Source: Macrobrachium rosenbergii (Eukaryota > Arthropoda > Malacostraca > Decapoda > Palaemonidae). Taken from it: a stretch of 64,000 nt of DNA. The notes under the pieces are model-generated. The model did not search any database, was not told the DNA's origin, and saw nothing but the letters and a program-made list of their open reading frames with translations. Each line of letters opens with the position of its first letter. The stretch's first letter is position 1. The translations under genes and the position numbers were made by a program. The stretch covers positions 42,816,125-42,880,124 of the forward strand of contig NC_089783.1 in the NCBI RefSeq assembly GCF_040412425.1, written 5' to 3'. Shown in pieces: positions 1 to 12,800 of this stretch.

Positions 1-1282
1 CTTATCCCTAATCTTCACAAATTATAGACAATCAATTTGTAAAAAATAATTAAGTGATCAACTGCTGGCTGGTTGCCTCAGCCATAAGTTACAGGTAAAT
101 ATGAACCTTCCTTCCCATGCAGTCTTGACTGTAGCAGCATAAAACAATAGGGGTGGGAAGATAGACATGTGAATAATGAGTTTAAAAAAAAATTTAATAA
201 ATTTACAAATCTGGTCACGAACACATGAATTACATAAGCCAAACCCGTAATTAAGGAGGGAGGACTAGGCACCTGCAAATAACTCCAAATTATTGATCAG
301 AACAAAAGGTCTTCAAAATGAAGACACTTTGGGTCGGTCAAGGAGTCACACATGTGGAATCAAAATCCTAGGAATACAGTAAAATAAAAGGGTTCTGCAT
401 TTGTAGGTTGTAGCGACATGATAACTAAAACATAGCAGAGGGTATACTTGCCATATACAGAAGTGACTAAATCCTGAACGCCCCCAATTGCTATGAATTG
501 TGAAAAACAGAGAATATGTCCAAATGAAGGGACAAAGCCTTGTTTATCCACGTTACTATGTCCAACTGATCCTTCTGTGGTCATTCAACAGTAAGACACC
601 TGATCTCACTTAGTAAGAGAAGAAAGTGTCTGGAAATCATTACTTCTTGCCATCTTCCTCTATGATTTGAAGAGATTCATTATCATTGCCTCCATTTTTG
701 TCTAAGATTTAAAGAGATTCATTATCACTGCCCCCAACACCATAACATGCAAAGGGCCTCTACAATTCTGCCATGTGTGTGTCTTACTTTTGCTTTATCT
801 TCCACAAATATCCATTCATCTCTAGTGTCCCTTCTTACAGTGCTCATCCAAGTATGTCTGGGTCCCAACTCCTCTGGTGCTCACAGGGGCATCACTGACA
901 CTTGTGCACTATTCTCCCAAGGGTTGTGTGAAGGACATGCCCACCCCATCTGCATCTTTCTTTCTCCATTATTTTATCTACAAAAGTTAAATAATAATAA
1001 TAATAAAAAGGAGTAGACCCTCTCTTAAACATGTCTTGTTAAAAAGGAGGGCTGCATCATTTGAGTTAATCTCATACTGAGTCTTCTCAATTTTTCAATT
1101 TAATATTGGACAATAACTGACCAATGTTCATACTTTGGTAAAGAGAAAATGCATCTGCAGCATGTGAACAATACAGTATAGCAGTTTTTATTCTCTATAC
1201 AAAATAAGGTAGTGAAATACAGTACTGCTGTATACACCTGTAGATTTTAACAGGTTTCCAGTACACAAATTCCTGAGTCGTA
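1..1282. other. Non-coding stretch, no gene seen
   Basis: AT-rich sequence left of the first MITE. Short ORFs exist on both strands, but none has recognisable domains or convincing splice context. It lies downstream of the last YEATS2 exon I can support, so 3' exons or the 3' UTR of that gene could be here, but I could not find them. A duplicated 'aagagattcattatca' motif occurs near 671-727. Confidence 0.5.
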
Positions 1283-2504
1283 CAGTGGTACCTCAGTTAA
1301 CGAACAGTTCTGTTCAAGAACAATCGGATTACAAACCAGATGTTTGAAAATTTTTGTTCTGATTCGCAAACCGTGCTTCAGGCTGCGAACACACAAACAT
1401 CCCCCAAAAGGGTCCATTGAAAGCGTCCCAATTTTTTTAGTGGTGGATGGAGCATCATCTCAAGTATAGCAGTCAATGAAATGCAGCAAAAGTTGAATAA
1501 TACAATTTGTAAAAGTTGAGAATAATGAATTTTAATAAAACTGCTGTTTTACTATATTTTTTCATGTTGCATGTACTACTGTCATATTATCGTATTACAA
1601 AATATGAACAGAGCGATCATGTGCCATTTGCATTCTGGTTTTGTTTACCTTCTTAAAATCATCAGCTGATTGCATTTTACCAATATATTACTGTCTATAA
1701 CTGCCAAATGAAACTTTATTCAGAGATGTTTCTTTTGCAAATGATCAAATCTGGGTTTAAAAATTGCAACTACTTGATTTATACACACACTAATTAAATG
1801 AAATACATGTTTTGGAATCTGCTCATTATTCATTTCTTTAGCCACAGCTACAACACCTGTTGCTTGAAGTTAGTGGCATAATTTCTTAACACCTTCTGCG
1901 CACAATGGATGAATAAAAATGTATTTGATTTTTATTTATGGAATTACATTGAAAATAAGCAAGTTTTTAAAAGACAACTGTAATGCAACTCTTATTACAT
2001 GTGTGATAGTTACGGTAACTAATATCGCTAAACAGCTGTTTATTAATATAAACTGTAGGACAGTAAAAGCTTTAGCAAAATTTTTAGAGATGAAAACAAT
2101 TTAAATTGATAAAGAAACTGTAACAATAACTGAAGGGATGCTGGTAAGCGAGCAGTACCCACTAAGAGCGCCTGATTTGGAAAAACAGTTCAGCGCTCGA
2201 TCTGGAGGCAGAAACCCTCAAATCAGTATTTCCATTTTGCACCAATACATCCGTAAGTAGGATATAACACGGTTTATTATCTCAGTGCACTACTGTATTT
2301 GTGTATAATTAAAGTTATTTTAAGTCTATATTCTTTGTCCCAGAAAAACATAGAAAAACTTGAAAAAATCAGTGTTTCTGAGGTTTGAACAAATTACTTG
2401 TATTTACATTATTTTAAATGAGAAAAATTGATTCAGGTGGCGAACTTTTTGGGTCATGAACTGCGTCCTCAAACGAATTAAGTTCGTGAACCGAGGCATA
2501 ACTG
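1283..2504. mobile_element. Non-autonomous DNA transposon with TIRs
   Basis: The left end begins cagtggtacctcagttaacg and the right end, read in reverse complement, begins cagttatgcctcggttcacg. That gives an imperfect terminal inverted repeat of about 23 bp and an element of about 1.2 kb. The CAGTGGTACCTCGGTT-type end resembles Tc1/mariner-pogo (Tigger-like) elements; this is a memory-based family call. No transposase ORF is present; the only ORFs inside are short and unrecognisable. The left flank is TA, but the right flank is not, so the insertion is old or the right boundary is a few bases off. Confidence 0.6.
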
Positions 2505-3425
2505 CATTTCAGGTATTTCTTTGTTGTCAACGTTCTAACCAGCCCAATGGTCACAACAAAATTCGTAATTTAGCACAAAGCATCAAGATTATGTATTGAA
2601 CTTTTTTGGCAGATAGTTGCGATATCATGGCAAAGGCCTGGCCAACCTGTGCACTGTTGCCACAGCTGTGAAAGGGTGAATATCAATCTTCCAAGTAATT
2701 GCTGTACAGAAGATAAAGAGCTTCCATCCTAGAGTCCATGTCTACTACATCACTTCACCAACAGGCATTATTCTGGCCTAGACCAGCTATAAGAGGCGTC
2801 TTTATATTAGTTGGTCTGTCTTTTGGAGCCCATCACAGAACCAGAGGGGCAACCACTTTGAGGGCAATCAATGCTATGCTATCAAAAATGTGTTGCTGTA
2901 ATAATCGATGTAAAAAAATGTGTTGCTGTAATAATCGATGTAATACTAAATTTTTTATAAAACAAAATTAAGTTTTTCTATATAAGCCATTTCCTTTTAC
3001 ATAAACCCTGCTTGTGTGTCTAGGAGAAACCCCAGGCACTATCCAAATCTATACAAAGAAAAGGAGAAAACCTGCAATTCCCAGTAGGATGATGCATGCA
3101 CATCTGGTTCCCCATGGTCTCTGTGGATAATCTCTTAATAAATCAGTCTTCTCCCACTTCAAAAACTTTGGATTGCTGTCCCAGTTTTCCTTTAACCATT
3201 TCTCAGTAATCTATTCTTTTTCACTGTACAAGTTCATATGAATTCTGAGCAGAACCATTATTTACAACTTCCATTTATTCTTGGTAAGCAAAATAAGGCT
3301 TGTCTGAAGACAGCTGTCTATTATTTCATGTACTTGTGGCATAAATACACTAGCACTCACAGGAATATAAGCTCTTTTTTTTAAGTAATGCTACTAGCAG
3401 CCTTACTACACTAGTGGTCAATGCG
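2505..3425. other. Non-coding stretch with a 30-bp tandem duplication
   Basis: No gene is supported. A tandem duplication with a 30-bp period (unit containing tgttgctgtaataatcgatg) lies at about 2885-2942. Further 3' exons of YEATS2 could lie here but are not recognisable by eye. Confidence 0.4.
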
Positions 3426-3551
3426 TTACTCAAATGGTGGAATATTGTTTACCCAAGCCAATGCCTTTCTCCAGGTCCATGAAGCATATTTTCCTTCACG
3501 AATCAATATCTTATACGACTTTTCTATCACAGTGCATTTAGCACCATTAAA
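3426..3551 (-). CDS. YEATS2: Tentative last exon of YEATS2
   Basis: After the exon at 3807-3627 (which ends in phase 0), a pyrimidine-rich acceptor ending TTTATAAG precedes an open frame of 41 codons that stops with TAA at 3428-3426. It includes WTWRKALAWVNNIPPFE at its end. Phase fits, but the peptide does not look like the vertebrate YEATS2 tail, which continues for a few hundred residues including a C-terminal histone-fold region. This may be a chance ORF, an alternative terminal exon or a divergent tail. Confidence 0.25.
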   Translation of the reverse strand, partial: FNGAKCTVIEKSYKILIREGKYASWTWRKALAWVNNIPPFE

Positions 3552-3626
3552 CTTATAAAGAGAAAACATGCATTATCTAATACAGAAGCAAAAAATTATC
3601 ACAAATAAAATGGATAAATTCCTTAC

Positions 3627-3807
3627 TTCAGAGGCTCTTTGTTTGCCGAGAGGCCAGTTCAAGAAATCCTCCTGTGATGTCGCACGGTAAGGAAATAATG
3701 ATTTCGTAGACCCAGTTGTAGGTGATGATACCAGAGGAAGAGCATGGACCCATAATGATACACATGACTCTGCTGAGCTGCAGGACTTAGAAATGGCTAC
3801 TAATTTC
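3627..3807 (-). CDS. YEATS2: YEATS2 coding exon 7 (conserved C-terminal block)
   Basis: 181 bp from acceptor TATCTTTTCAG to donor GAA|GTAAGG. The reading frame ends with FPYRATSQEDFLNWPLGKQR, very similar to the YEATS2 block with a (S/N)W-x-(I/L)-(S/G)K-(R/Q)RA(S/A)E core. This exon is absent from the list of long ORFs and was found by following phase from exon 6. Confidence 0.82.
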
Positions 3808-6800
3808 CTGAAAAGATAAGATATAAGTCTGCTATATTTAGATACATGATTATGCTATCTTTATAATTTCTAAAGTTCATTGAACATATGCACATTTGCT
3901 TTAACTAAACTATACAAATAAATTTTAAATAAATACAGGCATTTTCTTTGCTTCCTTTACAAATATTTGGAAATGGTCCCCACATTAGTTTAATTGTACA
4001 AAATACCTATAAATAAACAATACACAAGTTTAAAGAATTCTTATGCTTCATACGCATTTTCTTGTGCCTCCACACCTGTTTAAAGGAAAAACCAATTAAT
4101 ATATCAGATTTTCAAGATGATTAGACATGGAGAAACAGCTAACAAATGGATGGTCTAGAAACTTTCACAAAACAGCCACTGCGCTTCTTGGACTTGGGAG
4201 AGTCCGAATCACTTGATGATAGGGCATGGATGTCCATTCGAACGCCTTTCCAATGGCGTTCTTCCACAGCCTGGGATTGGCGGACAAAAGGCTCGGATGA
4301 GGTGACGACTGCTCGTGGGCAAACCCCACCGACCTCCCTTGGACTGCCAGTTTACTTCCTCCCAGGAGAGGAAGGGTAGTTTAGCAGGAACCTTGATCTA
4401 GGAGCATTGGCAGGTTGAGCAGCCACCCCCTTCCACTGACACTGCACTCAACACAACACTATTAAATTTGTCCATCAGGACCTTCACAGAATTCCTGATC
4501 TGGGAAACACTATTAACAAGTAAATTAAATTTTTGATCTACCTATGCTTCTAAGCTGGCAGACATTGGGTTCAGCAGAATGAGAGCTAGGTAATGGAGTG
4601 ACAGGAAAAGCTGGAGGACTGGAAATGGGAGAAAAAGCTGTCACAGGTGTTGAAGGGATAGGCATAACATCAATATCAACTCCTGGAGAATGAACTGTAC
4701 TAGCGGAAGCCTTAGCTTCAGCCCTAGCTGTAGCTTTTCTCAGACGGTCATGCTGTAACTTGTCTAAGTGAGTCTGTAAAGTCTCCCTCCTCCCCTTATC
4801 CCAGTCCTTACATTCTTCAAAATTAAGCTCAGGAGAGCAAATTTGCTCCCTACAAGAACCACATACTGTATGTGAGTCATATTTTGCAGAAGTGAGTCTA
4901 GTTTTGCAGCCTTTGTGCAATACCTAATGCTAGACAAACTAGAGTCAGACATAATAGGTCAAAAGTCCGATTAGGCAAGTCACAAGCGAAGATATGATCC
5001 AGAATTCTAGCTAAGCTAAATACCTGCGCTACCAAAAGCAAAGAGTACTTCACCAAAGACAATCTCCGACCATCCGGCGAAAATGAATCAAGAGCTGCTA
5101 ATAACTGGTGTTCAGTCGTTAGCCGGCAGAAACAAATTGAGCTCTTTAGCTACGTTGTACCTACTCTTCCCCAAAAGTGGGCGGGGCAGTATACCTACAC
5201 CCAAAACAAAAGAGCGCTACAGCGAATTTCAAATTTTGAGCTGCCGCTTAAAGTAGAAACTATAGCTATGTAATTATTTGGTAAGTTACTTATATAAAAA
5301 TGCAAATATCATTCACATTACAACACTTTCTGATGAATGAACATACCTTGCCTTTTCTTCCCACAAATCCTGATCCCCTAATTCTTGCTCTCCCAGTATA
5401 TTATTTGCCACTTCACTAGGACGATCACACACTTCTGAAAAAACTGCATTTGCACCTGTATCATATTTCACAGGCAGAATACTTGTATATTTATCAGGAA
5501 AAGTTTTTACAATTTTAGCAGACACAGATGCTACATTCTTAGGCTTAAAAGACTGAATCTTTGTTGATGCTAAGGGTGTGACTACACTATCACTGGCAAG
5601 GACTGTCACACCTGCTAATGGTATGTGGTCATTTTCAGATGGCAACGCTGAAGTCTGCAAATTCTTCACTTTATTATCACTTACTCTTCCGATAACAAGC
5701 GGTGATATCTGAACTTGTCTTCCTTTTCCTGTTGTGCTACTACACTGCACAACACTTATTTTTGATGTAACATTACTTCCTTGAGAGGATACACCTTGCA
5801 CTCCTGTTGATAGCTTTGCTAAAATTCTTCCATCTGGCATCATGATACTTGCTCTATCTTTCAAATTTGCAGTCATCCCCTTTAAATCTGATGTACGAAC
5901 AGTAAAAATGGTGTTTTTCATAGGAGATGGCTTAATGGTTGCATTTCCTTTTGTGGAAGCACTGATTATTGTTCCTTTTGGTAAACTTCCTGATGATATC
6001 AACTGACCATCATTAGTAACGAATTTTAGATTTGACGGTTGGCCTAACTGAGAAGTTAACCTTGCTGAAAGTGATGCATTTGATAAAACCCCTTCCTGTG
6101 ATTTGGGTTTCTGCTTGTCCTGTAAGATTTTAACTGGCATGATTTGAATATTACATTTAGTACCCTGTGGAACTTTAGCTGTAATTAACTGTCCTTGTGC
6201 TTTTTGCAGAGATGCAAGATTAATACCTTTAATACCACTCCTTGATAACAACTGCTGCTTGGCATTATTACCATCTTTAATTCCAACTTTAGATAACAGC
6301 TGCAACAAGGCACTTTGAGACAGATTCCCAGATTTCATAAGTATTGGTTTTGACTGCACTGCATGGGTTAGTTTTTGAGCGTTACTTACAGATGAATCCC
6401 TATCAGGTACTGGACTTACTTTTGTAAGATTCTTATGAGAAAAATTTAGAATCTTGACTCCAGAACTCTGATTATTCCTTATATCAGCATCAACTGTCTT
6501 CACCACAAGAGGAGCAGCTTTAATTTTACTTGGTGTTAATGTACTGGCATAAGTAATGCTATTCTTGTCTGAAGTTTCATCTGTTTGACTTCTCCCAGCC
6601 ATGTCCCTGACATTCTTGTTTGTGCCACTTTCTGGTACAGCAAGCAGACTAACAGTTTTTGAAATGTTTCCAGATGCATCATGTACAACATGATTCACAG
6701 CAACTTCTGCCTGAGGAGAGGATTTTGGGACACTATGTTCTCCTTCACCAGTCTCAACTTTAATTTTACTGGTATCACTGGATCTCATGTTTGCAATCTT

Positions 6801-9800
6801 TACTGCTAAAGAATACATATGAGCAGGAATGAAATACGGGACAAGCCTGCCATCAGGCTGTCGGACATGAATTTTACACATCTTACTTTGAATGCCATTA
6901 CTAACAGAAGGTTTGGATGGTGATGTCTCTTCTTTAACTGGTACAGCATTGCTGTCTGGATTAACACTTTCAGATTTCACTACACTGTCATTAACAATCT
7001 GAATACTAGGTACAGAGTCACACTTATTTTCTCTCTTGATATTGATTAATTTATTTGGAGAGTAATTTTCAGCTACATTTGTCTTTTCACTGACAGTTAT
7101 CTTAACAAAAGAAGAGTTCTCTACACCACTAATTGTACTTTTACAGTTTTCAACAATCATGCACTTATCTGTAGTAACATTTTCTTCCTTCACAATTTTT
7201 ACACTAGCACTGGTTACAGCTGGAGGTATTTCTCCACCATGATATACTGTTATGTTTTGGTCAACCCTAGATGATACTGTACCACTCTTGAGTTCTCTTT
7301 CCAGCTTAGCAGGGATTTCCTCATCTTTCAAAGTCAACTCTTCACAGATTTCCTTTGATTCTCCAAGTGATGCCTTTGATTCTCCAAATGATGATAACTC
7401 ATAGACCCAGACATCATACCAATTTTCTTTACCTGAAATGAGTAACATTTTAAGGACTTCCAAAGTAATACAGCAAGTGAAGGTAAATAACATATCTGAA
7501 GTTTGCAATACTTCGTAACAAACCAGTTTGACATATACCTTTGAAACCATAAACCCTAATACCCAGAAAATTGAGGCAACAACCCTCAGAGCCAATAACC
7601 TTACACAAGTTCAATGCTCACTGACTTAGTTATCAAACTTCCCTGGTGAAGGACCTCACTGTCCCTATGTTCTGATTTGTTTATTTCATTACAACCCTTA
7701 TCAGTCACATGAATGCCAACATTTTGAAAGAAATCAACTATATGTGTTACATTAATGGAATACAATCTGTGATGAAAATAACATTCCCTCAATGTTATAA
7801 TCATCCACACATCATCCTAGAGCAATACGAGCATCATGGGAGCTCAACTCGTTAGCTTTTTGGCCGTGCCCTGAATGTTCTGAGGCTCACCAATCTTTTC
7901 TTATTTAACAGAGACAAGGAGAGTAATCTCACTATGAATGTGTTATCTGGATCCCCAAGTCTCTCAATCATTCTGCTTCCTTTTTGTGAACCTACATTGC
8001 TATTAATAACTCTGCTCACTGTTCTGAAGGTGTTTATTTTATAGCATGATTGCTATGTTAGTGCCTGTTAAACTTTCCATTTATGGACAATTTCGTTCTT
8101 AACTTTTATTGAGTGACAATCTAGCATGAAATTTTGTATGATCTCCTGATGCCCTTTTAGTTAAACACTGTTCATTTTTACTTTCGTCACCCTTCCTAGA
8201 TATAAATTTTTTCCTTGTGTGGAAATTGAAATAAAGAAAATAGAGAAAACACTGATATCATAGTAAAGCAACTAAAAAAATTGCAACTTTCATGTAAAAG
8301 TTTTGTTATAAGTTAATAACTTACACAAAAGGGAATTATATATCATGATACACTATTTCTTATGTGACGTACTTTCCTTGAAAAAATTAGTTTCCTACCT
8401 GTCACAATTTCAAAGTTGTTACACAATAAACAATCTTTTTTTCTTTTGATGCTTTCTCAAAACTTACATCTACAGGAGTAAAACCTCATATCTCAGCATT
8501 GACAACTCAAAATTCAATTAAAGTTAAATTTGTCAATAGGAAAAATATTGTGGACCGCAACTTTTTTTTTACATAACTAAGAAAAATTATTTTTTTTATG
8601 TTAATTACATAGACTAGAGGTTGAATTTTGTTCCTAAAGACAAAATTTTAAGCTCCTAAAGGCAAAATTTTAAGCATCAGTTGAAAAATGACATGTGAAA
8701 ATTTGAGGCAAATCCCATTAACCATAAGGTCAGAGAGCCAACATATATCATAATGGGACTTTAAAGCATTCACCTGTATCTTAACTACACAAAGAAGAGG
8801 ACATACAAGTTGAGAAAGTCATGGAATGCTGATATTAAAGTGTATGTTTCATCCACTTCAGTCTTTGATCTGCAAGTTGGCAATGGAGTTGTCTTCATAC
8901 CTTGTCACAGTGAAAAATCACCAGTCTTCCAATGATGCCTTAGCTCAGTCCTCACACTTTAACTTCTTTTAAACCACTCTGACAGCACCTTCCTTTCCTG
9001 CTGGCTGGCTTGTCTGATTGATTTCTGTTCTACCAAAGTCTGTCCAGCAGATGTGACCATGCCCAATGATGGCTCATACATGGCTCACTTGAAGGAGACT
9101 GCTTTTGTCTTTTGTCTATGAGTGCCCTAATACAGGCAGCTGTGGCATAAGAGAAAACTCTCTGCTATGCTGCCCCGTGCAGTAACCACTCATTTCCAGG
9201 GACTGTGACTTCACCAGCAACTGCCACACCAATGATGAACACCTTACCTTTCTCCTGATGTTATCATACCTGCACCCACAGCTGTGCTGCTATCTTGGCT
9301 TTAAGACACTCTGCTTCCTGGTCACTGTCATAGATGATCACCTTCTCAAGATGTCCAAACACCTGTCACTGTACAGGTTGACATTTATTCCTATCATTGT
9401 CAAGGCATAAGCCATAAGGATCTACGGGAATGAGTCTTGCCTGTCAGAGATTGTACTGGAAAGCAAACAGTGTCGAATGTGTTGCCAGTAAACACCAAAA
9501 CAATGACTGTCATGTCTCCCAGGTGATTTCTTCCAGCCATGACTGGTAATGTGACAATGCTCAATATCAAGACAAGAGTAACAGTGATCAATGTTCTTTA
9601 TACAAGAAACCCTGCGGTAGCTTGCACCAACCTATGAACCAGAAAAGTGAATGGTATGATGACCATACCCAGGTGGATACCAACCACAAGATATATTGAT
9701 CAGGGACACCAAAAACCATGCCATTTCCAGCCTTTGTATCACAAAAGAAAATGAATGAGCACACTATCATCTTCAATGGCACACACTAACATCTTCAATG

Positions 9801-12800
9801 GAAAAAATGTATTGTAAAAAGCTAAGCAATGTCAGTAGCAATACATATCAATGCCTCAGGTCTCAATCCAAAAAGAAGCATATGACCAGCTCTTTTTTTA
9901 TTCAAGGTTGGTCAAAATCCTTGGCCAAGAAGAGACTGTTGAATACTGTACTAATTCTCCATCATCGATTTCTTCCAGAAATGTATCTTTGTCAGCAGCT
10001 TCTTCTATAGTTTCAAGGATAAAGAATATGAGTCAGTAGTCATCAGCAGAAATTAGTTTGGCTATGCAATCCTATAAAAGAACGAGAGTAAATCTGAGAC
10101 CTTTTAACTCAAGGACTATGACTAGTTCTATGATCTTGACAGCACCAACATTGTCCATCCCACCAAAAATGCCCTGGTTACTCAGCAGAAGGATGCATTT
10201 CAATTTCGTCAAGATCAAATCGCATACTTGTGCTGATAAGAGAGATAAATCCTGCAGCACATTTATATTGTCTCTCATTCACGACCTGCATTTGCTATGC
10301 ACATCATGTACATAAAAATTGTGTTCAACTTCTTTAACATATAAAATATGTCACACACCCTTCCTTCTTATCTAGTAAGTTAGCTGCTCATCATGTCATG
10401 GCAGACAAGGGATCTTCAAGCATATCTTAGGACTGGACTTCCTCTTCCTCTATGCAGCTCCCCGTTCCTGTTGTGCCTTAAAACTGCTAACTGTAGGCCT
10501 TCTCCAATCCCTATTCCAACTGTCTGCTCACCAAATGACCTCTTGCCTCCATGGTCTTCTCTGCTAGAGGGTTTGTTGGTTAAGCTTTGCTGGGATTTGC
10601 TAATGGTCCACCTTCTTCAACTTCTTATAAGTGGTGTCTAAATTCATTCCACATGTTCACTTTCTCTCCCAGTCAGTAGCAGGCCTCGTCTTGAGCCTCA
10701 TTCCTTGCCTGTTCCTGTGGTTCCCCTGCTTGGAGATAACTCCATGGCTTTAAGGTCTTATTCTATGGCTCAAATTTCTATCTTCCAGGTTTCAACTTAC
10801 TTACGTCCTGGAGCAGCAGCAGTGTTTATGCCCCAGCTTACAAGATTTTGCTTGAGTACATTATGGATCTCTTGTACCCAAAGAAGAATACCTTCTTCAG
10901 TCCCCATTTTGCTGCCTGCCCCAGCCTTCCCCCATATGAGAATAACAATTTTTAATAAATGGTACCTTTATACAATTTACTGAATAATGCACTAAAACCT
11001 AGGAAAGACAAAAATCAAAGCAAGAGTAATTCAAAAAGATCGAATACTTACACAAACACAGCAAGACACAGGCTGTATTAATGGTACTAATACCAATTTC
11101 AGATGAAGAGCACAGTATGAAGTGTGAAAAGAACAGAGCTTGATTAGACAAATAAAATCAGAAAATTAGGAGATTCAAATAAAGAAAACAAAGCTTGACT
11201 GAGCAAAGCTAGGGAGAATTCTCATGGCTGTTGTTACCACAAGGAGATACAAAAACAATAAGGTGGGCAATTCCTTCCAGAGGCTATCCTTCTTTGGTCT
11301 TCATGATTTCAGACGTCATGCATGTGGGATATTCAACACAGGAAGTTAAGGCTTATCATTAACAGTGGGTTTATCATGAAACAATACCATATTCCAACAC
11401 AGCTGGGAGAAAATCACTGAAGCATGGCACACTGACAAAGAAAACAACAAAAAGCATTAGCAAGTGAAACAAAGTTACTGAACTTGGTCAGTTCCTCATT
11501 AGACAAGTGGGTACCGTTCTCAGCTAGCACTCTGCTGGCCCCGCGTTTGATTCTCCAACCGGCCAATGAAGAATTAGAGGAATTTATTTCTGGTGACAGA
11601 AATTCAATTCTCACTATAATGTGGTTCGGTTTCCACAATAAGCTGTAGGTCCCATTGCTAGATAACCAATTGGTTCTTAGCCACGTAAAATAAATCTAAT
11701 CCTTCAGTCCAGCCCTAGGAGAGCTGTTAATCAGCTCAGTGGTCTGGTTAAACTAAGGTATACTTAACGTAACTGAACTTGGTAAAAGACAAATTCACTT
11801 TCCATGAAGTAGAGTGAAATGCAAGAATGCTGAATGTAACATCAGACTTTACACCTTACCAAAAGTAGGATATCCGGCATTAGTATGTAAAAGTCAATTG
11901 TGATTCTCATGAAATCAAATGTAATTCTCATACAAATCAATTGTATTTCTCCAAAACATTAAAATTTTTTTTACTTTACAAGAAGTAGCCATTACTGCTG
12001 AACAGCAGAAGCTCAGAGGAAAGCAGGTGTACTTACAATGGCTGGTAGCAGCAGCCAAAAGCACATATACAATCACAGAAAGTAAAACACTCATTAATGA
12101 ATAATAAATAAATGAGAGGAAAAGGCAAAAACCATTACCACAACACAGATAAGAAAGATAAATGGGGAAATGTTGCTTGCTTGCTTGGCAACACATAGAG
12201 AATAGCTTCACTGCTGTTATTACTACCACCAGATGAACTCCCTCGATAGGCATTAGCTAAGTGAAGGGTTCTTCTTGTGGAGTGTGCCTACAGAGACAAT
12301 GACTGCAGGATTAGCCACATATATAAAGTAATAGGATTATGTTCAACAACTGGTATTTCATGAGAACACTCATGTACAAGGTGCATTATAATAAAAGTCA
12401 TTCAAAATTGTGTACCTACAACTCCAATGGCATCTGAAAAATCTTAATCTTTTCCTAAATCTATTTTCTTGCATCATAAGGCTTAGTTACTTGTCAACTT
12501 CCCAGATGTCATCAGTATTTACAAGTTAATACTCTAAATTCAATGACTACATGAGACTAAAAAGAGCAAAAAAGTTAACATAAATTATACAGGCACAATG
12601 GCAACACAGCTTACCTAGTCTCCACAGTCCAGTAAGAGCAAGAGGATCATCTGGCCTACTCAATACCAAAGGATGAAGAAGCTGTACCTTCTTGTTCCTA
12701 TTATCTTTAAAATTCAGTACGATCTGCACTTTAAATTCACCCCAACCACGTCGGCTCAGGGCAAATGGTGGATGCCTGAAAAGCATAAGTTCTCTTAAGA

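Noticed and set aside
7433..7595. Upstream start codon giving a single-exon 760-residue protein
   Set aside because: This part lies beyond a clear splice acceptor and the frame matches the previous YEATS2 exon instead.
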